Below, piece after piece: positions 1-5,162 of a stretch of DNA of 10,530 nt (position 1 is its first letter; the number at the start of each line of letters is the position of its first letter). This DNA is from an uncultured Planctomycetota bacterium. Lineage in GTDB: Bacteria > Planctomycetota > SZUA-567 > JAFGNG01. The notes beneath the pieces were generated by a model. The model ran no database searches and was not told where the DNA came from. It saw only the letters and a program-made list of their open reading frames with translations. The DNA lies in contig CAMZKK010000171.1 of the NCBI GenBank assembly GCA_947311175.1, positions 1 to 10,530 of the forward strand. Direction: 5' to 3'. The position numbers and the translations under genes are program-made.

Positions 1-158
1 ATTATAAGTTATTATAAAACTTCAATAAAAAAATGTAGTAACTTCATTTTGTATTGGCTATAACTCACAAAAGTAATATTGTGGATTGTTTTTAAATTCT
101 GATTATTTTAAATTCACAGTAACTGATAAATTTATTTTGGAAGCAATTGCCTCAAAAA

Positions 159-184
159 TTATGCCAATAGAGGATAGGGCATAA
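159..184 (+). repeat. 7-bp inverted repeat, possible pseudoknot hairpin
   Basis: TTATGCC (159-165) and GGCATAA (178-184) are perfect reverse complements around a 12-base loop. The loop contains GAGG (170-173), which could pair with CCTC (150-153) just upstream and give an H-type pseudoknot topology. No known riboswitch class was recognised. The structure lies 110 bases before rlmN and ahead of the TATAAT box, so it may not be in the rlmN transcript at all. Chance occurrence is quite possible. Confidence 0.25.
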
Positions 185-203
185 CGCAAAATTTAGGTTT
201 ATT

Positions 204-230
204 TATGGATAGAAAGCCTTTATTTCCATA
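204..230. repeat. imperfect palindrome upstream of rlmN
   Basis: Twelve positions on each side of a GCC centre (216-218) face each other and ten of them pair. The outer six (TATGGA/TCCATA) and the inner three (AAA/TTT) are unbroken. It lies just ahead of the TATAAT at 243-248, where a -35 element would fall, so it could be an operator or simply a chance AT-rich dyad. Confidence 0.25.
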
Positions 231-248
231 CACTTTTAAGAATATAAT
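219..248 (+). promoter_or_regulatory. candidate promoter for the rlmN operon
   Basis: A perfect -10 hexamer TATAAT lies at 243-248, about 45 bases before the rlmN start. The best -35 match at reasonable spacing, TTTATT at 219-224 with an 18-base spacer, is poor at three of six positions. In DNA this AT-rich a TATAAT alone is weak evidence. Its position just before the first gene of a + strand operon supports the call. Confidence 0.3.
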
Positions 249-293
249 TTTTAATTACAAAACGGATATCATCCATGAAAGAAACTAATAAAA

Positions 294-1346
294 ATGACAA
301 CCAAAAAGCATCTACTTGAATTATCTAAAGAAGAATTAGCAAACTATATCAAAGAGATTTCACAGCCTGCATTCAGAGCAAACCAGGTCCACGACTGGAT
401 TTTTAAGAAGAAGGTCAACTCTTTTGATGAAATGAAAAATATCCCAAAAGAACTTAGAGAAAAGATTGCAAAAAAATTTACTCTACGTAGTTTAGTTTCG
501 AGCAAGCACCTAACATCAAAAGACGGATTAACTGAAAAGTGGCTTTTTTGCAATCAGCAAGAACAAGGAATTGAAAGTGTGCTGATTAAGGAACAAGAAC
601 GAAAAACCGTTTGCGTCTCATGTGGTCTCGGTTGTCCTTTAAATTGCACATTTTGTGCTTCAGCTAAGGGTGAATATCTTGGCGATCTCTCTCCGGCTGA
701 AATGGTCGAACAAGTTATCGAAATAGAAAAAATAACGAATGAACGGGTTTCAAATGTAGTTTTTATGGGAACAGGCGAACCTTTTCTTAATTATGATAAC
801 GTTCTTTCAGCAGCAAGAATAATGAATTCACCAGAAGGGCTTGGAATTGGTGCACGACATATCACCATCTCAACATCAGGAGTTATTACCGGGATTGAAA
901 GATTTTCAGCAGAGCCGGAAGACTTTCGACTTGCAATCTCACTACATGCTGCCAATCAAAAAGCACGCGAAAAGGTTATCCCCTCTGCAAAAAAATGGAA
1001 ATTAAATCGTTTGATTTCCGCAATCAGACGTTACTCAAGAACGACAAGAAGAGAAGTTACTTTTGAATATATTTTGATAGATGGCTTTAATGCTCATCAA
1101 AACGACGCGAATGAACTATATGAATTAATCAAAGGAATCCCCTGCAAGATAAACTGCATCCCATATAACCCTGTCAAGTCAGACAACACCTTAGGATGGA
1201 AAGCACCCGAACCGGATATATGCAATGCCTTTACCGGTATCATCAGAGACAAAGGAATCAGAGTTACCTTGAGACAAGAAAAAGGGGCAGATATCTCTGC
1301 AGCTTGTGGACAATTACGGGCATACAAAAACATACAAGGAAAATAA
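294..1346 (+). CDS. rlmN: RlmN, dual-specificity rRNA/tRNA adenine-C2 methyltransferase
   Basis: This is a radical-SAM methyltransferase of the RlmN/Cfr family. The family adds a methyl group to C2 of adenine 2503 in 23S rRNA and of A37 in some tRNAs. The 350-residue protein has the usual length. The 4Fe-4S cluster motif CPLNCTFC (C114, C118, C121) is intact, followed by MGTGEPFLNYDNV (158-170). The C-terminal AACGQL places C338 where the methyl-carrying cysteine of E. coli RlmN lies, and C107 matches its partner cysteine. The family's N-terminal substrate-binding region (FRANQVHDWIF, 27-37) is present. An extra cysteine, C110, sits in CVSCGLGC. RlmN is preferred over Cfr because of overall similarity and housekeeping context. 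The ATG at 294 has only a weak ribosome site, and an ATG at 275 is out of frame. The stop overlaps the next start by one base. Confidence 0.96.
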   Translation: MTTKKHLLELSKEELANYIKEISQPAFRANQVHDWIFKKKVNSFDEMKNIPKELREKIAKKFTLRSLVSSKHLTSKDGLTEKWLFCNQQEQGIESVLIKEQERKTVCVSCGLGCPLNCTFCASAKGEYLGDLSPAEMVEQVIEIEKITNERVSNVVFMGTGEPFLNYDNVLSAARIMNSPEGLGIGARHITISTSGVITGIERFSAEPEDFRLAISLHAANQKAREKVIPSAKKWKLNRLISAIRRYSRTTRREVTFEYILIDGFNAHQNDANELYELIKGIPCKINCIPYNPVKSDNTLGWKAPEPDICNAFTGIIRDKGIRVTLRQEKGADISAACGQLRAYKNIQGK

Positions 1347-2098
1347 TGTTAAAGACAGCAATCAAGGCAGCAAAAGCTGCTGGAAAAATTCAAAAAGAGC
1401 ATTTTGGGAAAATTCTTACCGTAGATGAGAAAAGCAGATTTGACATAAAACTACAAGTAGATAAATTATGTGAAGAAAAAATCATTGAGATAATAAGTGA
1501 CAAATTCCCCGACCATGCCATCATGGCTGAAGAAAGCGGAGAAAGAGGAGGTTCAAATCATTGTTGGGTAATTGATCCACTAGACGGAACGGTAAATTTT
1601 TTCTACGGCATCCCTGCTTTTTGCGTTTCTATCGGGCTAGAAATAGATGGCAAGCCCCACATTGGAGTAATTTACGACCCATGCTGTGATGAACTATTTG
1701 CTGCAGAAATCGGAAAAGGAGCAACCCTGAACGACAAATCAATCAAGGTTAGCAACACCAAAGAAATAGAACAATGTATTGTTGCCATCGGTTTTATGAA
1801 AGACGATGACACCATCAATGCCGCAGTTACCGCGATTGACAAAAGCATCCATAAAATATTCAAGATGAGATGCATGGGCTCGGCAGCCCTTGATATGGCA
1901 TACGTTGCAGCCGGACGTTTTGCCGGATACTATGAATGTAAAATATGCAACTGGGACATAAGTGCTGGCAAAGCAATACTTCTTGAAGCAGGTGGACAAA
2001 TTTCTGAAAAAAAACTAAGTGATACTACCCTAAATATATTTGCCAGCAACAAAGCGGCATTTAAAAATTTAGAGCCATATTTCCCAATAGATATTTAA
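1346..2098 (+). CDS. suhB: inositol monophosphatase family protein (SuhB-like)
   Basis: This is a 250-residue member of the Mg-dependent, Li-sensitive inositol monophosphatase family, which hydrolyses inositol phosphates or related sugar/nucleotide phosphates. All metal-site motifs are present: AEESGE with E62 and E63, the signature WVIDPLDGTVNF (74-85, with D77, D80 and T82), MGSAALDMAYVAAGRFAGY (177-195), and the C-terminal NWDISAG with D204. The ATG at 1346 is chosen because it has an AAGGA ribosome site at 1336-1340 and forms a TAATG stop/start overlap with rlmN. Starts further upstream would run inside rlmN. The family includes SuhB, CysQ and archaeal-type FBPase/IMPase enzymes, and substrate cannot be told from sequence. 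The symbol therefore marks family resemblance only. Translational coupling with rlmN is likely. Confidence 0.93.
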   Translation: MLKTAIKAAKAAGKIQKEHFGKILTVDEKSRFDIKLQVDKLCEEKIIEIISDKFPDHAIMAEESGERGGSNHCWVIDPLDGTVNFFYGIPAFCVSIGLEIDGKPHIGVIYDPCCDELFAAEIGKGATLNDKSIKVSNTKEIEQCIVAIGFMKDDDTINAAVTAIDKSIHKIFKMRCMGSAALDMAYVAAGRFAGYYECKICNWDISAGKAILLEAGGQISEKKLSDTTLNIFASNKAAFKNLEPYFPIDI

Positions 2099-2106
2099 GG
2101 ATTAAA

Positions 2107-2862
2107 ATGAAAATAATTTCTTGGAATGTAAATGGAATCCGTGCTTGTGCAAAAAAAGGATTTTTTGATTTTTTGAAAAGCGAATCTCCAGATATTATCT
2201 GCCTACAAGAAGTAAGGGCAGAGCAAAGTCAAATAACGCTAAATGAAGCAGATGAATATGAGATATATTGGAATTCTGCAGAGAAGAAAGGATACTCAGG
2301 AACAGCCATCTTTAGTAAACAGAAGGCCTTAAACGTACGCTATGGCATTGGGATAAAAGAACATGACAAAGAAGGAAGAGTTATCACGGCTGAGTACAAA
2401 GATTTTTATTTAATAACGGTTTATACTCCAAATTCAAAACGTGGACTCCTTCGACTTGAATACCGAACACAAGAATGGGATGTTGAATTTCTTAAATATG
2501 CAAACAAATTAAACAAAAAGAAACCGGTAATCTTTTGTGGAGACCTTAATGTTGCCCACAAAGAAATAGACCTGGCAAACCCCAAGGCAAATAAAAAAAA
2601 TGCTGGATTTACCGATGAAGAGCGCGCAAGTTTTGATAATATTATTGATGCTGGATATTTAGACACATTTCGAGAATTTTGTAATGAAGGCGGTCATTAC
2701 AGTTGGTGGAGTAATTTTGCAAAATCAAGAGAGCGAAATATCGGGTGGAGAATTGACTATTTCTGTATTGCAAAGGAATTAAGAGAGAATTTGCACTCGG
2801 CATCCATCCTCCCAGAAATAAAAGGCTCAGACCATTGTCCGATTACAATAGATATCTTTTAA
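2107..2862 (+). CDS. xth: exodeoxyribonuclease III / AP endonuclease
   Basis: This is a 251-residue exonuclease III (ExoA/XthA) class enzyme. It cuts DNA 5' of abasic sites in base excision repair and has 3'-5' exonuclease and 3'-phosphatase activity. The catalytic set of the exonuclease-endonuclease-phosphatase fold is complete: N7 in SWNVNGIRA, E35 in LQEVRA, Y106 in YTPNSKRG, D146 and N148 in GDLNVAH, D217 in GWRIDYF, and D242-H243 in the terminal GSDHCPI. Length matches the family. The ATG at 2107 follows the suhB-like stop by eight bases, with a TAAGGA ribosome site that overlaps that stop, so it belongs to the same operon. No clear rho-independent terminator follows. Confidence 0.96.
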   Translation: MKIISWNVNGIRACAKKGFFDFLKSESPDIICLQEVRAEQSQITLNEADEYEIYWNSAEKKGYSGTAIFSKQKALNVRYGIGIKEHDKEGRVITAEYKDFYLITVYTPNSKRGLLRLEYRTQEWDVEFLKYANKLNKKKPVIFCGDLNVAHKEIDLANPKANKKNAGFTDEERASFDNIIDAGYLDTFREFCNEGGHYSWWSNFAKSRERNIGWRIDYFCIAKELRENLHSASILPEIKGSDHCPITIDIF

Positions 2863-2905
2863 TCAAAATTCCATAATATTTCCGAATATGGTTGAATTGA
2901 CATAA

Positions 2906-2931
2906 GTCGTTAAACAATCAACTGTAACGAC
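2906..2931. repeat. perfect 7-bp dyad in the xth downstream gap
   Basis: GTCGTTA (2906-2912) and TAACGAC (2925-2931) are exact reverse complements with a 12-base spacer. A TTGACA hexamer (2897-2902) precedes it by three bases, but no good -10 lies at the proper distance (TGTAAC at 2923 would need a 20-base spacer). No T-run follows, so it is not an ordinary terminator. It could be an operator for the 64-aa gene or an RNA hairpin, or could arise by chance. Confidence 0.25.
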
Positions 2932-3036
2932 ACAAACAATCATCTTTAACCGAAAACTCATTCCTAAAATAAAATTTATTCAAAAGCCCTCGCAACTTTA
3001 CAGCAATAAAGAGATTGTTAGATTATTAATAATTCC

Positions 3037-3056
3037 AAATTCCAGTTGCGGAATTT
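3037..3056 (+). repeat. 7-bp hairpin just before the small CxxC gene
   Basis: AAATTCC (3037-3043) and GGAATTT (3050-3056) form a perfect stem with the six-base loop AGTTGC. It ends 12 bases before the ribosome site of the 64-aa gene. A second AATTCC copy at 3031-3036 could compete for pairing with GGAATT. It may be a 5' leader hairpin or a weak xth terminator (AGTTTTAT follows). Confidence 0.3.
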
Positions 3057-3068
3057 AGTTTTATAGAT

Positions 3069-3075
3069 AGGAAAG
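3069..3075 (+). promoter_or_regulatory. ribosome binding site of the 64-aa gene
   Basis: AGGAAAG lies immediately before the ATG at 3078 with suitable spacing. It is the main evidence, besides the cysteine pattern, that the + strand frame is the real gene here and not the overlapping minus-strand frame. Confidence 0.6.
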
Positions 3076-3077
3076 AT

Positions 3078-3272
3078 ATGATTGTCCAATGCATGATATG
3101 TAAAAAAATCAGAGATAATGGAAATTTTCGTTTCCCATGGCCGGGTGAATTACCATTAGAAGTGAATAATACATACTGTCCGGATTGTGCGAAACAAACC
3201 TTAGCAGACATCCAAAATGGGAAGCAGCCATTTTCCCTAAACACACCGACAAAACAACTGCGATACAAATAA
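3078..3272 (+). CDS. 64-aa double-CxxC zinc-ribbon-like protein
   Basis: This 64-residue protein has two cysteine knuckles, CMIC (C5, C8) and CPDC (C34, C37), separated by 25 residues. That layout fits one structural zinc ribbon. The pattern CxxCKKIRD...YCPDC resembles, from memory, short tails found at the C-terminus of some sensor kinases and PAS proteins. Here it stands alone, with no other domain. No signal peptide or membrane segment is seen, so it should be cytoplasmic. It has a good AGGAAAG ribosome site, its own upstream gap of 215 bases, and it converges on the PAP2 gene with 25 bases between stops. Function is unknown: zinc binding is inferred, and a protein- or nucleic-acid-binding adaptor role is possible. 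A minus-strand frame over the same bases has no recognisable motif and is rejected. Confidence 0.75.
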   Translation: MIVQCMICKKIRDNGNFRFPWPGELPLEVNNTYCPDCAKQTLADIQNGKQPFSLNTPTKQLRYK

Positions 3273-3297
3273 AAAAAACTCACATAAGAATATTTAA

Positions 3298-3867
3298 TTA
3301 TTTTCCGGCAAATCGAAGATAGATATTTTCGACAAATTTATTTACATACAGTAACTTTTTCCTAAAGAAAACAATCACAAAACAAGAAATTAACGAAACA
3401 GTTACTGCCCCTAATATGTCTAAGGGATAATGAATACCGGATATTATTCTTGATATTCCACCGATAATCCCAAAGGCAAATAAAAGCAGACCTACACCCC
3501 TAGTTTCTCTGAGGACCAAAAGAGTAATCGCAATTGACAGCATAAATGTCGTGTGGTCAGAGGGAAAAGAAGAATCAGCTGTATGATTTATCAACACATT
3601 GCCAAGTTTGTCCACAAACGGTCTTGAATGAAAATACAACAATGTAATAAAAAAATTTATCCCTAACCCCAAGATACAGGTATAGCCTGCATACAATACA
3701 TTATTTCTCAAATTTATCTTACGAGAAAACCACAGATAAAGCAAAGTAGCAATAAAAACAAATGGTAGATATTCTGCGAGTAAAACAACAATGACATCAA
3801 ACCAATAATAATTATGAGCAAAATCATTAAAAAAAACAAATATCTGTTTATTGTATTGCTCAATCAT
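3298..3867 (-). CDS. BcrC-like undecaprenyl-diphosphate phosphatase (PAP2 superfamily)
   Basis: This 189-residue integral membrane PAP2-type phosphatase closely follows the BcrC/YbjG pattern. Such enzymes remove a phosphate from undecaprenyl diphosphate on the outer face of the inner membrane and so recycle the lipid carrier for peptidoglycan and envelope glycans. The phosphatase motifs are intact: SRPF (81-84), TADSSFPSDHTTF (96-108) with the catalytic H105, and SRIISGIHYPLDILG (139-153) with R140 and H146. Four to six hydrophobic segments alternate with charged loops. The ATG at 3867 has GGTGA just upstream. It is the last gene of the minus-strand glycosylation block, 55 bases after the LAB_N gene, which suits a role in supplying carrier to the two glycosyltransferases. 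It could also act on another lipid phosphate. Confidence 0.88.
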   Translation of the reverse strand: MIEQYNKQIFVFFNDFAHNYYWFDVIVVLLAEYLPFVFIATLLYLWFSRKINLRNNVLYAGYTCILGLGINFFITLLYFHSRPFVDKLGNVLINHTADSSFPSDHTTFMLSIAITLLVLRETRGVGLLLFAFGIIGGISRIISGIHYPLDILGAVTVSLISCFVIVFFRKKLLYVNKFVENIYLRFAGK

Positions 3868-3922
3868 ATTTCACCGAAAGCAGAAAACCAAATTTCGAAA
3901 GAGGATGCATTTTTTGATTTAC

Positions 3923-4396
3923 CTATTCTCCTCCATCTTTAGCAGCTTTTTGTTCAGCAGCTTCTTTGTTTTTTTTCCTGGCAATCAATGTCATATTTCT
4001 ACTATACACAATTATCCCGAACGCTTGCCCAAAAATAATTGGCCATGCCTCAATACTAATTGCGTATGTAAGCAATAAGATGCTACCGACAATACTTAAA
4101 TACCAAAAAATATGCGGTATGTAACTCTCTTTTCTGCGTTCAGATTTTATCCATTGAATAATAAACCTACTGGTAAATACAAGTTGACCAAAAAAACCAA
4201 CAGTGAGCCAGAACATAGAATTTGTTTCTTTGTCAATATGTCCACATTTTGAACAGACGTGAGTTCTGCTAAGTTTTCTTTCAATCCAAGATGTCGCCGA
4301 ATCATCACTGACTAAGGTTGCACTGTCTTCACAAAACGCAACATTTATATTCAATAACACAATACCAATCAGAAATACAATTATTGTTTTGTTCAT
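3923..4396 (-). CDS. LAB_N (lipid-A-disaccharide synthase N-terminal-like) membrane protein with CxxC insert
   Basis: The middle of this 157-residue protein (about 62-140) matches the small membrane domain also found at the N-terminus of some LpxB proteins. It carries FGQLVFTSRFIIQWIKSE (69-86), ES.IP..FWYLS.VGS (90-105), YAI (111-113), and IFGQAFGIIVYSRN (121-134), which make about three membrane segments. Stand-alone copies often sit beside GT2 and GT39 glycosyltransferases, as here. Unusual here is the N-terminus: a signal-like hydrophobic stretch (3-20), then an exported linker with HVCSKCGH (47-53, C48 and C51). A lipobox is not convincing, because F precedes C22. The lysine/alanine-rich tail should be cytoplasmic. 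The start abuts the GT2 stop with no gap (TAGATG) and a GGAG ribosome site. Its biochemical role is not established; help with flipping or holding a lipid-linked sugar is my inference. Confidence 0.85.
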   Translation of the reverse strand: MNKTIIVFLIGIVLLNINVAFCEDSATLVSDDSATSWIERKLSRTHVCSKCGHIDKETNSMFWLTVGFFGQLVFTSRFIIQWIKSERRKESYIPHIFWYLSIVGSILLLTYAISIEAWPIIFGQAFGIIVYSRNMTLIARKKNKEAAEQKAAKDGGE

Positions 4397-5146
4397 CTAT
4401 TTCTCCGACAAGCCGGTGCCAGAACTGCTATCAATCTTATAATTGAGAAGCCTACTTTTCATCCACCGAATACCAAGAAGATCATGAAAACTACAAAAAA
4501 CTCTATTTAAAATCCCATACTTACTATTGCCCAATGTTCGAGGGTGATGCTTGACCGGCACTTCAATAACGGTTGCGCCCTCCATTTTAAGCAATGTTGG
4601 CAAAAACCTATGTCCACCCCTGAACATATAAATTTTTTGTAATAATTCAGTACGATATGCCTTTAACGAACAGCCTGTATCTCGAATAGTCTCACCTGAC
4701 AACCAGTTACGAATCCCATTGGCAATTTGTGAACTTTTTCGACGAATGAAGGTATCATCACGTTTTTCTCGCCATCCACAAACACAGTCAACTCCGTTCA
4801 TTTTTTCCAACAACATTGGTATGTCTGCCGGATCGTTTTGTAAATCAGCATCCAAGGTGACGGTAACAGTTCCTCTTGCAGCCATAAATCCAGCAGTCAT
4901 TGCTGCTGATTGTCCGCAATTTTCTGCAAAATGAATTGCTCTAAATTCCTTAACTTCTTCACAAATAGCATCTAACATCTCTTGCGTCTTGTCATTTGAA
5001 CCATCATTAATCAAAATTATCTCATACTTATATTTAAGCCCTGATAACGCGTTCATCAATTGCTCTTTAAGGTGAGTCACGCACTCCTCTTCATTGTAAA
5101 TCGGAATCACCACACTAACGGTCATTTCCTCTTTGGTCTGTTCCAT
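4397..5146 (-). CDS. GT2 polyprenyl-phosphate glycosyltransferase (DPM1/ArnC-like)
   Basis: This 249-residue family-2 glycosyltransferase should transfer a sugar from a nucleotide donor onto undecaprenyl phosphate at the cytoplasmic face. Seen motifs are VSVVIPIYNEEE (10-21), ILINDGSNDKT (44-54), the metal-binding DAD of TLDADLQNDP (D99, D101), RDTGCSLKAYR (155-165), and HHPRTLGNSKYG (200-211). These are typical of the DPM1/ArnC/GtrB group. No C-terminal membrane helices are present, unlike ArnC and GtrB, so it is a soluble or peripheral DPM1-type form. The ATG at 5146 follows an AGAGG site 16 bases after the GT39 stop, and the LAB_N gene follows with no gap, so co-translation is likely. The sugar cannot be told from sequence. 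Confidence 0.93.
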   Translation of the reverse strand: MEQTKEEMTVSVVIPIYNEEECVTHLKEQLMNALSGLKYKYEIILINDGSNDKTQEMLDAICEEVKEFRAIHFAENCGQSAAMTAGFMAARGTVTVTLDADLQNDPADIPMLLEKMNGVDCVCGWREKRDDTFIRRKSSQIANGIRNWLSGETIRDTGCSLKAYRTELLQKIYMFRGGHRFLPTLLKMEGATVIEVPVKHHPRTLGNSKYGILNRVFCSFHDLLGIRWMKSRLLNYKIDSSSGTGLSEK

Positions 5147-5162
5147 TTATAGCCTCTATTTC

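Larger units (their letters stand above)
1..293. other. AT-rich non-coding region upstream of rlmN
   Basis: I see no convincing gene in this stretch on either strand. It is very AT-rich and holds several small elements. These are a direct repeat TTTTAAATTC at 90-99 and 106-115, an 8-base palindrome GCAATTGC at 143-150, a 7-bp dyad at 159-184, an imperfect palindrome at 204-230, and a perfect TATAAT at 243-248. It probably holds the promoter and 5' leader of the rlmN operon. Short palindromes of this kind are expected by chance in DNA this AT-rich. Confidence 0.6.

Noticed and set aside
90..115. Direct repeat TTTTAAATTC as a CRISPR-like or iteron element
   Set aside because: There are only two 10-base AT-rich copies and no further units. 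Chance is the simplest explanation.
205..288. A 27-codon frame starting ATG GAT AGA AAG just before rlmN, possible leader peptide
   Set aside because: It has no good ribosome site, overlaps the candidate -10 box, and has no regulatory codon run or terminator/antiterminator structure.
1196..1345. Longer N-terminus of the inositol-monophosphatase frame, inside rlmN
   Set aside because: The added residues are out-of-frame rlmN sequence with no family similarity. The ATG at 1346 has a ribosome site and starts at the normal family position.
3022..3033. 12-base palindrome ATTATTAATAAT as an operator
   Set aside because: It is made only of A and T in very AT-rich DNA, so a chance origin is likely.
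3026..3283. 85-codon minus-strand frame opposite the 64-aa gene
   Set aside because: It overlaps almost completely the + strand gene, which has a ribosome site and two CxxC motifs. The minus frame shows no domain and would crowd against the PAP2 stop.
3271..3297. A8 tract between the convergent genes as a terminator of the minus-strand operon
   Set aside because: On the minus strand it gives a T8 run, but no stable GC-containing hairpin precedes it, so an intrinsic terminator is not supported.
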